The translations under genes were made by a program, and so were the position numbers. From Ww85 sp963745765 (GTDB lineage: Bacteria > Desulfobacterota > Desulfobulbia > Desulfobulbales > Desulfocapsaceae), in assembly GCA_963745765.1 (NCBI GenBank), contig CAVUYQ010000011.1, forward strand, positions 1 through 64,000: 64,000 nucleotides of DNA, read 5' to 3'. This document shows positions 8,272 to 16,665 of this stretch, in pieces. How positions within the stretch are numbered: the first letter of the stretch is position 1; each line of letters starts with the position of its first letter. The notes under the pieces were generated by a model. That model was not told the DNA's origin. It was given only the letters and a program-made list of their open reading frames with translations, and made no database searches.

Positions 8272-9551
8272 TTACCCTGCTGTTGATATTTGGTCTTCTC
8301 CTTCTTATCCTGATCAATGTGCCGATAGCGGTTGCCCTCGGGAGCATAGCGCTCATTGGCATGGTGCTGTCAAAAGGGGTTGATACCATCTACAATGCCG
8401 CCCTGTCGATGTTTGATGGTGCGACAAATTTCCCCCTGCTGGCCATACCGCTTTTTATCCTCGCCGGTGCCCTGATGAACACCACGAGCATTTCACGGCG
8501 CCTGATCAACCTGACGTCGGCCATGATCGGCTTTGTGCGCGGCGGGCTGGCGATGGTGAATGTCGGGGTATCAATGTTTTTCGCTGAAATCAGCGGATCG
8601 GCGGTGGCCGATGTTGCGGCGATCGGATCCGTGCTCATCCCGGCGATGAAAAGACGGAACTACTCTCCGGAACTTTCGGCGGCGGTGACCTCCTCGTCCG
8701 CCTCGATTGCGATCATTATCCCGCCCTCCATTGCCATGATCATCTATGGTGCGCTTTCGGACACCTCAATCGTTAAGCTTTTTGTCGCCGGCATTATCCC
8801 GGGGGTACTCGGCGGTTTTTCAATGATGGGACTCTGTTACTGGTATGCCGTACGCTACGATCTGCCGCGGGAAGCTGCCTTTTCCCTGCGCAAATTGTGG
8901 GTGGCCTTCAAGGAGGCGGGCTGGGCGCTGACGCTGCCGGTGATTATTCTCGGCGGTATTTTCGGCGGCATCGTCACGGCAACCGAAGGTGCCGGCCTGG
9001 CGGTTGTCGCCGCGTTGCTGATCGGCGGCGTTATTTACCGGGAACTCGACTGGAGACATCTGCGCAAGGCGATGGTGGAAGGTGTCACCCAGACGGCGGT
9101 TGTTATGCTGCTTGTCGCCACTTCGGCGGTGCTCGGTCTGTATCTCACCGAGATACAGATACCCCAGGCCTTTGCCAAATGGATGATAGGCTTTACCGCC
9201 AACAAGCTGCTGCTGCTGGCCCTGCTGAATGTGATGCTTTTTATCGTTGGCATGTTCCTGCATGGCGCTGCCGCAATTATCCTCATTGTGCCCATTGTCA
9301 TGCCGCTGGTACATCAGATGGGCATCGATCCCATCCAGTTTGGCCTGATCATGACCCTGAATATCGCCATCGGGCAGCAAACGCCTCCGGTGGCCAGTGT
9401 TCTGGTCACCTCCTGTTCAATTGCCAAGACAGACATCTGGGAGACAACCAAGGTTAACATCCCGTTTATCCTGGTGCTCCTTGGCGTGCTGATGCTCGTT
9501 ACTTATTTCCCTCCAGTCTCACTGACACTGGTTAATATTTTCTACGGTTAA
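8268..9551 (+). CDS. dctM: TRAP transporter large permease DctM (copy 1)
   Basis: A 427-residue polytopic membrane protein, the sodium-coupled transport subunit of a TRAP system. Family landmarks include NVGVSMFFAEISGSAVADVAAIGSVLIPAMKRRNY, SASIAIIIPPSIAMIIYG and GQQTPPVASVLVTSC; about a dozen hydrophobic helices are evident and the length is normal. It overlaps dctQ by four bases at its start and overlaps the pdxA2 start codon by one base at its stop (TAATG), so the genes are one operon. Differences from the second copy are two residues (Ile to Val in GGIVTATEG, Asp to Asn in GIDPIQ). Confidence 0.95.
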   Translation: MITLLLIFGLLLLILINVPIAVALGSIALIGMVLSKGVDTIYNAALSMFDGATNFPLLAIPLFILAGALMNTTSISRRLINLTSAMIGFVRGGLAMVNVGVSMFFAEISGSAVADVAAIGSVLIPAMKRRNYSPELSAAVTSSSASIAIIIPPSIAMIIYGALSDTSIVKLFVAGIIPGVLGGFSMMGLCYWYAVRYDLPREAAFSLRKLWVAFKEAGWALTLPVIILGGIFGGIVTATEGAGLAVVAALLIGGVIYRELDWRHLRKAMVEGVTQTAVVMLLVATSAVLGLYLTEIQIPQAFAKWMIGFTANKLLLLALLNVMLFIVGMFLHGAAAIILIVPIVMPLVHQMGIDPIQFGLIMTLNIAIGQQTPPVASVLVTSCSIAKTDIWETTKVNIPFILVLLGVLMLVTYFPPVSLTLVNIFYG

Positions 9552-10570
9552 TGCAAATGGTTACTACGAGAAAACCGCGGATTGCCCTGGTTATGGGCGA
9601 CCCCTGCGGCATAGGTCCGGAACTTGCTGTTAAACTTGTGAATGACAAGGACGCCGTCAAAAGAGCAGACATCGTCCTTGTTGCCGACATTGGCGTCCTC
9701 GCTTCTGCCGAGAAAATCGCAGGAATCTCTGTTTCCTGCCGGACAGTCGAAAAAACATCTGCAGAGGAATTGAGCGCCGATAACGTACAGCTGCTCTCGA
9801 AACCTCAATTTAAGGAGGAAGGCGGTAGACATCGGCAGGCAACCAAGGCAGCCGGGCACTATCAGCTCGACTGCCTGGCACGCGCTCTTGACCTTTGCCG
9901 GGAGGGTGTTACCGACGGCATGTGTTTTGCACCCTTGAACAAGGAAGCAATGCACCTGGCCGGACTTACCCACGAGGATGAATCGGGTTTTTTCAAGGAT
10001 CACCTGGGGCACCAGGGAGAACTTGGTATTCTGAATATCCTCGGGCATCTCTGGACGTCGCGGGCGACCTCGCATGTTTCGCACCGGCAGGTCAGTGATC
10101 TCGTAACACAGGAAGCCGTATTCAAGGCCATCAGGTTGTTGGATGCGGCGCTGCGTGACAGCGGTAAGGCCAGTCCACGGATTGCCGTCGCGGGACTCAA
10201 TCCGCATGCCGGAGATGGCGGTGTCTTTGGAGATGAAGAGATAAAGGAGATCGGGCCAGCCGTCAAACAGGCCCGGGCGGCAGGGATCAATGTCGCAGGT
10301 CCCTTTCCGCCGGATACAATATTCCTGATGGGCCGGGATGGCAAATATGATGCCATTGTGACCATGTATCATGACCAGGGGCAGATCGCCATGAAATTGA
10401 TGGGGTTTGACCAGGGCGTTACGTTACACGCCGGGTTGCCGTTTCCGGTGACGACATCTGCTCATGGTTCCGCCTTTGATATTGCCGGGAAGGGGATCGC
10501 CAATGTCAATGCCCTGAAAAATGCCCTTTTTATTGCCTGTACCATGGCTGAAAAACGTTTGGGACTTTAA
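9551..10570 (+). CDS. pdxA2: PdxA2-like 4-phospho-hydroxy-acid dehydrogenase
   Basis: A 339-residue NAD-dependent dehydrogenase of the PdxA family. The metal-binding histidines align as His175 (SHVSHRQV), His219 (NPHAGDGG) and His274 (MYHDQGQ), and the N-terminus has MGDPCGIGPE. PdxA makes a pyridoxal phosphate precursor from 4-phosphohydroxy-L-threonine, but the PdxA2 branch oxidises D-threonate or D-erythronate 4-phosphate in sugar-acid catabolism. Its place in a TRAP operon favours the catabolic role. That pathway normally needs a DUF1537 kinase to make the phosphate; none is found in this window. Translation is coupled to dctM (TAATG). A second copy near 17945 survives only as debris. Confidence 0.87.
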   Translation: MQMVTTRKPRIALVMGDPCGIGPELAVKLVNDKDAVKRADIVLVADIGVLASAEKIAGISVSCRTVEKTSAEELSADNVQLLSKPQFKEEGGRHRQATKAAGHYQLDCLARALDLCREGVTDGMCFAPLNKEAMHLAGLTHEDESGFFKDHLGHQGELGILNILGHLWTSRATSHVSHRQVSDLVTQEAVFKAIRLLDAALRDSGKASPRIAVAGLNPHAGDGGVFGDEEIKEIGPAVKQARAAGINVAGPFPPDTIFLMGRDGKYDAIVTMYHDQGQIAMKLMGFDQGVTLHAGLPFPVTTSAHGSAFDIAGKGIANVNALKNALFIACTMAEKRLGL

Positions 10571-10589
10571 GGAAGAGAGGGCGGTAACA

Positions 10590-11471
10590 GTGAAAACGAT
10601 CGGTTTTATCGGTCTTGGCATGATGGGGCATGGCATTGCTGCGAATATCCTGAAAAGCGGTTACTCACTCAGGGCCATGGCACACCTCAACCGGGAGCCT
10701 CTTGAGCGATTGGTTGCGCGTGGTGCTGTTGAAGTTTCAACTCCGGCGGAACTCGCCGCCTCCTGCGATGCAGTATTCCTTTGCGTGCGCGGTGCCGAAG
10801 AAGTTGAACAGCTCGTCTATGGAGGAAATGGCATATTGCAGGGCTGCCGGCCGGGATTGATTGTTGTTGATTGCACCACCAGCCAGCCCGGTTTGAGCAA
10901 ACGGATTGCCAAGGATCTGCAGGAGCGAGATGCCCGGTTCGCCGATGCCCCTGTCACCCGTGCGCCAAAGGACGCAGAGGCGGGACGGCTGAACAGCCTG
11001 GTCGGTGCTGACGATCAAACCTTTGCCGCAATCAGGCCAATCCTGGAAACATACTCGGAAAATATTGCGCACTTCGGTCCTCCCGGTGCCGGTCACAGTG
11101 CCAAGTTGATAAATAACTTCATCAGCTGTGGTTATGCGGCCCTGATTATCGAAGGGTTGGCCATGTGCTCCCGTGCCGGTGTTGATGCCCGGAAATTATA
11201 TGAGACGATGGCGGAAGGCGGGGCAAACAGTGGCGTCCTGAGGAAAATGGTGCCGCCGCTCCTGGAGGGCGATCTGACCGGCCATCAGTTTTCGATCGGT
11301 AATGCGCACAAGGATGTCAGTTATTTCCGCCAGTTTGCTGAAGCGTATGATTTCAAAAGCGTTCTCGCCGCGCCCCTGCAGTCGGTCTATCGCACGGCCG
11401 TCGAAGCGGGGTTGTCGGATCGTTTTATGGCTTCGCTGATTGAGCTGCATCAGGGCAGGTCAGACGAGTAA
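10590..11471 (+). CDS. 3-hydroxyisobutyrate dehydrogenase-family oxidoreductase (copy 1)
   Basis: A 293-residue beta-hydroxyacid dehydrogenase. The Rossmann GFIGLGMMGHGIAANI is at residues 5-20, VVDCTT at about 92-97 is the substrate-loop region, and GAGHSAKLINNF carries the catalytic Lys172 and Asn176. Family members oxidise 3-hydroxyisobutyrate, reduce tartronate semialdehyde or oxidise L-threonate/D-erythronate (LtnD/DenD type). The GTG at 10590 is chosen since the paralogue at 18114 starts at the same place and AAGAGAGG lies upstream. It is 19 bases after pdxA2 and about 93% identical at protein level to the second copy (about 21 differences by eye). In context the threonate/erythronate-type role is the best guess. 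Confidence 0.9.
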   Translation: MKTIGFIGLGMMGHGIAANILKSGYSLRAMAHLNREPLERLVARGAVEVSTPAELAASCDAVFLCVRGAEEVEQLVYGGNGILQGCRPGLIVVDCTTSQPGLSKRIAKDLQERDARFADAPVTRAPKDAEAGRLNSLVGADDQTFAAIRPILETYSENIAHFGPPGAGHSAKLINNFISCGYAALIIEGLAMCSRAGVDARKLYETMAEGGANSGVLRKMVPPLLEGDLTGHQFSIGNAHKDVSYFRQFAEAYDFKSVLAAPLQSVYRTAVEAGLSDRFMASLIELHQGRSDE

Positions 11472-11512
11472 CAACCCGTACCTATCATGCGCAGGCAGGA
11501 AGGAGGAATACT

Positions 11513-12193
11513 ATGAAAGGTCTGGTCGGTTTGGTACATACCACACGGCTGGTCATTGATCCGGTTCATGAATCGGTGACAAGCCAGTGCCCGGGGCTTG
11601 CCGTCAACCATGTACTCGATGAGGGTATCCTGCGGCGTCTCATGGCCACAGGAGCGATTTCCGAGGAAATTACCGGGTGGCTGACGGATATGGTTCTGTC
11701 AACCGAAGCGATCGGGGCTGATCTTACCGTCGTCAGTTGTTCTTCTTTGTCTCCCTGTGTCAATGAGGTTCGCAAGCGGGTAAAGATACCGGTTTTGAAA
11801 ATTGATGAACCGATGATGGAATATGCTATCAAGGCTGCAGACCGGATCGGGCTGGTAATGACCAATCCGACCACTGAGAAACCATCCACACTGCTTTTTC
11901 ACGAGGTTGCCGGCCGCTTGGGTCGCAAGGTAACCCTGGTTCCACGCCTCTGTTCAAACGCCTTTGCATTGTTGAACGAGGGGGATCGTCCAGGGCACGA
12001 TACCGAGGTCTGTGCAACGGTGGAAAGTTTGCTGGGGGAAGTGGATGTTGTGATGCTGGCCCAGATATCTATCGCCCGGGTCCGCGATCTTCTGGACCCG
12101 GCCGTTTCAAAACGGGTTTTCTCGAGCCTGGATTTTATCTCCCGGAAGATTACGGACATGCTTGATGACAGACCGGAAAAAACCTCCCGGTAA
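11513..12193 (+). CDS. Asp/Glu racemase-superfamily protein
   Basis: A 226-residue protein of the Asp/Glu/hydantoin racemase superfamily. The first catalytic cysteine is Cys76 in VVSCSSLSP. The position where two-cysteine racemases carry the second cysteine reads MLAQISIAR, with Gln184, so a classical two-base racemase mechanism is doubtful; some members with a single cysteine act as isomerases or decarboxylases. GGAGG precedes the ATG by 7 bases. It ends the first TRAP operon and is followed by the convergent GntR gene. A remnant of a second copy lies at 19030-19198. Given its place, it may interconvert stereoisomers of, or decarboxylate, the imported acid, but this is inference. Confidence 0.82.
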   Translation: MKGLVGLVHTTRLVIDPVHESVTSQCPGLAVNHVLDEGILRRLMATGAISEEITGWLTDMVLSTEAIGADLTVVSCSSLSPCVNEVRKRVKIPVLKIDEPMMEYAIKAADRIGLVMTNPTTEKPSTLLFHEVAGRLGRKVTLVPRLCSNAFALLNEGDRPGHDTEVCATVESLLGEVDVVMLAQISIARVRDLLDPAVSKRVFSSLDFISRKITDMLDDRPEKTSR

Positions 12194-12337
12194 GATCATT
12201 TTCGAGCCGGATCTGGAACCACATCATTGCCGATATCCCGGCAAAGCGGATTGTCAGACTTGCCCAAAATGTTCAGACAATTACGTATACTGTCCCCCTC
12301 CCCCTCCCTCCTCCTGCCTATAAAAAGCCTTCTGGGC

Positions 12338-13072
12338 TCAGCAGCAGTCCAGTTCCTCGCGAACCACCTGCTTGGCGATCTCCCATCCATTCAGCACATG
12401 GGCGCGCAGGAGGTAGTGCAATAAATGTGGATCGCGGTCTTCAATGCTCATCAGGATATGTTCGTGTTCGCGCAGGGCGCTTTGCCATCTGGGCTTCGCA
12501 CGATTGCCTGCATAACGGAATCTTATGAATCGAGTTCGTATATTTTGAAAGGTCTGCAGGAGAATTTCGCTGTTCGCCGCTTTAATGATGGCAATGTGGA
12601 TGTCCTGGTTGACCTTGAAATAATCCATCTGCTGTCCGGCATGAAAATGTGCTGACATCTGTTCCTGCATGTTTTGCAGTTCAGAAATTTGTTCATCAGT
12701 AATGTGCCTGCACAGGAGTTCACCGGCCAACCCTTCCACGCTGGCCATCAGCTGCATTGCGTCATCGACGTCTTTAAAGCTCAATTTTGTAACGATCGCG
12801 CCTCGATTGGGCAGCAGGGTCAGCAGCCGTTCGGCAGCGAGTACCTTGAATGCTTCCCGCAACGGCGTTCGCGATATCCCTAATTCCTCACATACCATCC
12901 GTTCGGGAATCCTGCTTCCCGGAGCCAGTTTTCCCTCAATAATACGGTCGCGGATCCACGGAATTACCTCCTGGTACAGGGAATTGTTACTGCTCTTTTC
13001 CGCCTTTCCGGTCTTTGCCTGATCTGGCTGGTTAATCATCGTTTCTGCTGCTCCTGAATGGTCCGCGCTCAT
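12338..13072 (-). CDS. GntR-family regulator, FCD subfamily (second)
   Basis: A 244-residue paralogue of the regulator at 5619-6308. After a polar N-terminal extension of about 30 residues comes the winged helix (YQEVIPWIRDRIIEG, GSRIPERMVCEELGISRTPLREAF) and then the FCD domain (MDYFKVNQDIHIAIIKAANSE, LREHEHILMSI). It is divergent from dctP2, whose promoter contains a related operator. The two regulators frame the two transport operons, each upstream of its own dctP, so each unit probably has its own ligand response, with possible cross-regulation because their operator cores are alike (GTATAC and GTATGC). Confidence 0.93.
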   Translation of the reverse strand: MSADHSGAAETMINQPDQAKTGKAEKSSNNSLYQEVIPWIRDRIIEGKLAPGSRIPERMVCEELGISRTPLREAFKVLAAERLLTLLPNRGAIVTKLSFKDVDDAMQLMASVEGLAGELLCRHITDEQISELQNMQEQMSAHFHAGQQMDYFKVNQDIHIAIIKAANSEILLQTFQNIRTRFIRFRYAGNRAKPRWQSALREHEHILMSIEDRDPHLLHYLLRAHVLNGWEIAKQVVREELDCC

Positions 13073-13351
13073 CCTGTGCGGATTGTCGCCCCGTATAATA
13101 ACAATAATGGCAACCTTATATAATTGCCTCTTCGCCCGATCCCTTCCTTATACTCGAAATTTTATCCTCGGAATATCAGCTATATGCCTGCGGAAAAATT
13201 TCTTGCATGCCTTAATCTCGATCAATAATCGGGTTATTCACGGTACCCTGATGAGAAGGAATTTTACTATTCCTTGTTTTGTGTACTGCAAGATTGCATT
13301 CAATTATAGAGGAAATGCAGATTTACGCTACTATTATTCCCAATAATTCGG

Positions 13352-13380
13352 TTGACAGAGGGAAAATTGTATGCAATATA
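13352..13380 (+). promoter_or_regulatory. Promoter of dctP2 with embedded operator
   Basis: TTGACA (13352-13357) and AATATA (13375-13380) are spaced by 17 bases. ATTGTATGCAAT (13366-13377), a palindrome broken only at its centre, covers the spacer and the start of the -10. The layout repeats that of the dctP1 promoter, with a slightly different operator core (GTATGC for GTATAC) and position, as expected for a paralogous repressor. Confidence 0.65.
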
Positions 13381-13491
13381 AAGATTATCAACAGTGGATG
13401 CCGGCATTCGGGAAAGCTGGGGTCCGGTCTTCGCGCCTTTTGGGCCGTTCGTCTCAAAAGAATCGTTATTCTGAAAACAAGGAGGAGAATC

Positions 13492-14469
13492 ATGAGGAAG
13501 TCCATCACCGTTATCTGCCTGGCCGCCGCGTTGGCGTTCTGTTCTGCACCAGCTTTTGCAGAATTGGAGATTGTATTCGCAATCAGCACTCCTCAAGGCG
13601 CCATGGGGCAAGTTTCAGGCCAGCGCCTGACCGATCTGGCAAACGAGAAACTAGCCGGTAAGGCGAAAATCGTATTTTACCACTCAGACCAGTTGGGACC
13701 GGACAAATCACTCATGCAGAAGTTGAAACTCAACACCATTCAACTAACGCATATGGCCTCGGTTATGCCTTCCTATGTGGAGGAGGCCGCTGTTTTCGAC
13801 ATGCCGTTCCTGGTCAAGGACCGCGCCCATGTTCTGCGGATCGAAAAGGAATGGTTATGGAAAACATTTGCCCCGGCTGCTGAGAAAAAAGGTTACAAAC
13901 TCATCGCCTTGTGGGAAAACGGCTTTCGGCAAATCACCAACAATGTCAGACCTATTTATACGCCAGCCGACCTGAAGGGAGTCAAGATACGTACGCCAAA
14001 AAGCGAGTGGCGTGTTGCCATGTTCCGCGCGTTTGGGGCAAATCCTACACCGATGCCGTTTTCCGAGGTGTTTGTCGGGCTGCAGACCGGAGTCATTGAC
14101 GGTCAGGAAAACCCGTTGACTCATATCGCCGCAAATCAGCTTCAGGAAGTTCAGAAATACCTGTCTTTGTCCGGGCATGTCTACAGTCCGGTATTTCTTC
14201 TGGCCTATAAAGAGCATTGGGAAAAAATCCCGGCAGATGTTCGCAAGATCATAGAGGATACGGCGCAGGAAATTCGGCCATGGATCTACGAGACCGTGGC
14301 CGCGGCTGATGAACGTCTCGTTGGTGAACTGGAAGCCAAGGGGATGCAGGTCAACAAGGTTAACCGTGAGGAATTCATCAAAGCCAGTGCTCCTGTCTAC
14401 GAGCTTTTCGACCAGAAGGTTCCCGGCGGCAAGGTAATGATCGAAACCATTCTGAATCTCGCGAATTAA
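13492..14469 (+). CDS. dctP: TRAP transporter substrate-binding protein DctP (copy 2)
   Basis: Periplasmic TRAP receptor of 325 residues with a signal peptide (MRKSITVICLAAALAFC, cleavage after AFA). It shares with copy 1 the landmarks DKSLMQKLKL, FDMPFLVKDRAH, GVKIRTPKSEWRV, FGANPTPMPFSEVF and GLQTGVIDGQENP, but differs at many other positions, for instance the ligand-side segment GAMGQVSGQRLTDL. GGAGGAG lies 3-9 bases ahead of the ATG and fixes the start. No permease genes follow directly; the COG4091 gene intervenes and the near-identical DctQM pair comes after it. The receptors have diverged while the permeases have not, suggesting two ligands served by one type of membrane complex. Confidence 0.95.
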   Translation: MRKSITVICLAAALAFCSAPAFAELEIVFAISTPQGAMGQVSGQRLTDLANEKLAGKAKIVFYHSDQLGPDKSLMQKLKLNTIQLTHMASVMPSYVEEAAVFDMPFLVKDRAHVLRIEKEWLWKTFAPAAEKKGYKLIALWENGFRQITNNVRPIYTPADLKGVKIRTPKSEWRVAMFRAFGANPTPMPFSEVFVGLQTGVIDGQENPLTHIAANQLQEVQKYLSLSGHVYSPVFLLAYKEHWEKIPADVRKIIEDTAQEIRPWIYETVAAADERLVGELEAKGMQVNKVNREEFIKASAPVYELFDQKVPGGKVMIETILNLAN

Positions 14470-14491
14470 ATACTCACAACAATAGGCTTCA

Positions 14492-14520
14492 GCTGTCCGT
14501 CACGATAGGTGACGGACAGC
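14492..14520 (+). promoter_or_regulatory. Perfect 12-bp stem-loop after dctP2
   Basis: Arms 14492-14503 and 14509-14520 are exactly complementary around a GATAG loop. AAAAA follows rather than a T-run, so it is not a standard terminator. Like the hairpin after dctP1, it probably stabilises the receptor mRNA or dampens downstream expression. Confidence 0.65.
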
Positions 14521-14537
14521 AAAAAGAAGGATGTCTC

Positions 14538-15929
14538 ATGTACTACGAAACCCTCATTAACAAGGCTCGTGAACGAACCATACGGGTTCTCCTGATCGGT
14601 GCGGGGGAGTATGGCCGGTCTTTTATTTTTCAATCAACCCGGATACCGGGGCTTGAGGTGGCCGCCATCTGCGATCGCGACGTCGAAAAAGGGGTTCAGA
14701 CCTTTCGTCATGCTGGATGGGCGCAGGAAGAAATCGTTATCTGTGAATCAACCGCTTCTGCTCAACAAGCCATGCAGGCAGGGAAGAGGGTGGTTGCGGT
14801 TGATGCCTGCATGTTAATGAACCTGCCTCTTGACATGGTTATTGAGGCCACCGGGTCCCCGGAAGCGGGTGTAAAGCATGCCGATGCCGCGATCCGGTCC
14901 GGCAAACACGTCGCAATGGTGTCAAAGGAAGCGGATTCAACTGTCGGACCTCTTTTAAAGGCCATGGCCAGAGAGGCTGGCCTGGTCTATACTCCGGTTG
15001 ACGGGGATCAGCCGAGCCTGCTTATGCAACTCGTGATATGGGCTCGTGTCATCGGGCTGGAGGTTCTTTGCGCCGGCAAATCAAGCGAATATGATTTTGT
15101 CTACCATCGAAGCGAAAAGAGAGTTGTCAGCCTGGACCATGTTTCTCCCGCCTCTGGAATCAGTGAGGTCTGGGATCTTGGCAACAAGGGAGCAGGCGCT
15201 GTGGCTGCTGAACGGGCACGTATCCTGAAAGAGATTCCTCAACACACCGTACCCGATTTGATCGAGATGGCACTCGTTGCCAATGCCCTCGATTTGAGTC
15301 CTGATATACCGGAATTTCATGCCCCTGTTTCCCGCCTGGGAGAAGTAGCGGATTTTCTTGTTCCCGAAGAAATGGGGGGACTGTTGTCCAGGCGTGGGGT
15401 GGTAGATGTTGTCAACCTCCTGCGTGAGCCCCATGAAGTGAGTATGGCAGGGGGTGTTTTCATAATAGTTGCCTGTGAGGACAAGGAGTCCTGGGACGTC
15501 CTGCGCGCCAAAGGGCATGTGCTGAACCGCCAGGGGACCGCAGCCATGATATATCGGCCGTCGCACCTGCTCGGTGTTGAGTCGGCGACCACCGTCCTGA
15601 TGGCTGCGCACGAGGGACGGTCTTCCGGACCTGCCGGAGTTGAACCGAGACTGGATGTCGTCGGGCGCAGCACCAAGGCATTGCCAGCCGGAACGAGGCT
15701 AAGTGCCGTCGGGCATCATCACCGGATTGACGGTGTTGAAGGAATGATGATCCCCTCCTGCGCAGTAACTGGTCACAACCCGGTGCCATACTATCTCATG
15801 GCAGGCCATAAGCTTGTTAAAGACATCCCGCCCGAAACCGTGATTACCGTCGATATGATTGAAACGCCAACCGACTCTCTTTTGTGGGACCTCCGGAGGC
15901 AAATGGACTCACGGTTTGGTCTGCGTTGA
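14538..15929 (+). CDS. COG4091-type dehydrogenase with C-terminal SAF domain
   Basis: A 463-residue protein with an N-terminal NAD(P)-binding fold (VLLIGAGEYGRSFIFQ at about 17-32, then IEATGSPEAGVKHADAAIRSGKHVAMVSKE) resembling homoserine dehydrogenase, and a C-terminal SAF-like region (AGTRLSAVG ... IPSCAVTGHNPVPYYLMAGHKLVKDIPPETVITVDMI). This arrangement is that of COG4091, often labelled predicted homoserine dehydrogenase; in catabolic operons such proteins act on sugar acids or branched sugars, but the reaction here is unknown. AAGAAGG lies seven bases before the ATG. It sits between dctP2 and dctQ2, the one enzyme unique to the second operon. Short pieces of it and of dctP2 are repeated just after its stop. 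Confidence 0.85.
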   Translation: MYYETLINKARERTIRVLLIGAGEYGRSFIFQSTRIPGLEVAAICDRDVEKGVQTFRHAGWAQEEIVICESTASAQQAMQAGKRVVAVDACMLMNLPLDMVIEATGSPEAGVKHADAAIRSGKHVAMVSKEADSTVGPLLKAMAREAGLVYTPVDGDQPSLLMQLVIWARVIGLEVLCAGKSSEYDFVYHRSEKRVVSLDHVSPASGISEVWDLGNKGAGAVAAERARILKEIPQHTVPDLIEMALVANALDLSPDIPEFHAPVSRLGEVADFLVPEEMGGLLSRRGVVDVVNLLREPHEVSMAGGVFIIVACEDKESWDVLRAKGHVLNRQGTAAMIYRPSHLLGVESATTVLMAAHEGRSSGPAGVEPRLDVVGRSTKALPAGTRLSAVGHHHRIDGVEGMMIPSCAVTGHNPVPYYLMAGHKLVKDIPPETVITVDMIETPTDSLLWDLRRQMDSRFGLR

Positions 15930-15962
15930 AGAGACAGCATATCTCTATGATTTAAATGAAAG

Positions 15963-16044
15963 AGAGGATACGGCGCAGGCAATTCGGCCAGTCTTTTATT
16001 TTTCAATCAACCCGGAGACGGCGGCTTGCAGTGGCCGTCATCTG
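15963..16044 (+). repeat. Mosaic scar built from pieces of dctP2 and the COG4091 gene
   Basis: Bases 15963-15990 match 14253-14280 (inside dctP2) with one difference, and from about 15987 to 16044 the sequence follows 14614-14671 (inside the COG4091 gene) with a few differences. At 16045 it joins the long repeat that starts at the dctP1 stop. The scar records the deletions that joined a second receptor-dehydrogenase unit to the DctQM block. Confidence 0.8.
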
Positions 16045-16134
16045 CTGGCCTTCCTTCCCATCCGGCCTGCTGGAAGCAGCGGGCCGGAAGCAAGTCCGGT
16101 CAAACCATAACTATCCCGTTTTCGGGTTGTGGTC

Positions 16135-16665
16135 ATGATGAATACATTGAAAAACTGGCTGGAAAGGATTCTGGAGTTTATCTCTATTTTCCTGTTAATC
16201 ACTATGGCCGTCATCGTTGTTCTTGCCGTGGTCTTCAGGATCCTTGGACAATCGCTGATCTGGTACGATGAAGTGGCTTCCGTGGTCCTTGCCTGGCTGA
16301 CGTACTATGGTGCGGCGCTGGCGGCCTGTAATCGGGGGCATCTCGGGTTTCCCGGTCTGTTTCTCTCTTTGCCGAAACGCCTGCGGGCCATCACCTTTAT
16401 AATCGCTGAAGTTGTGGTAATCGGTTTCTTTGCGGTGATCGGCTATGCCGGCTGGTATGTGATGGGAATTTTCGGCGACGAGACCCTGGTCAGTCTCAGC
16501 TGGGTTCATCTCAGTTTTACCCAATCCGTCGTCCCTGTTGGAGCTGTTCTTTTTATCATGGCTGAAATTCTCAGTATTCCCGATGCCTGGCGCAAAGCCA
16601 TGGCGGGAATTGACTATGAAAAAGAAATGATAGACCAGGCGATTGAGGAGGCGCAGCAATCATGA
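16135..16665 (+). CDS. dctQ: TRAP transporter small permease DctQ (copy 2)
   Basis: Encodes the same 176-residue four-helix protein as the gene at 7741. Only synonymous change was seen within the coding region (one A to G in a proline codon). The same GTG six bases upstream and the same hairpin precede it, although the gene before it is the COG4091 dehydrogenase and not a dctP. It is coupled to dctM2 by an ATGA overlap. It presumably completes the transporter fed by DctP2, and could equally exchange with DctQ1 since the proteins are identical. Confidence 0.93.
   Translation: MMNTLKNWLERILEFISIFLLITMAVIVVLAVVFRILGQSLIWYDEVASVVLAWLTYYGAALAACNRGHLGFPGLFLSLPKRLRAITFIIAEVVVIGFFAVIGYAGWYVMGIFGDETLVSLSWVHLSFTQSVVPVGAVLFIMAEILSIPDAWRKAMAGIDYEKEMIDQAIEEAQQS

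Larger units (their letters stand above)
7651..9612 (+). repeat. Long direct repeat, copy 1 (dctP1 3' end, dctQ, dctM, 5' end of pdxA)
   Basis: By eye this block matches 16045-18006 at all but about 8 of 1,962 positions, at a constant offset of 8,394. It begins at the dctP1 stop codon and ends 62 bases into pdxA2. Confidence 0.93.

Noticed and set aside
8820..9380. Long antisense open frame within dctM1, repeated in dctM2 at 17214-17774
   Set aside because: It mirrors dctM codons, is rich in His/Gln/Asp as expected for an antisense shadow, and shows no family motif; its presence in both copies only reflects the repeat.
12279..12300. GTATACTGTCCCC-type half-site between the racemase and the second GntR gene
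   Set aside because: It resembles half of the REP-like palindrome but no second arm is present, so it is not listed as a feature.
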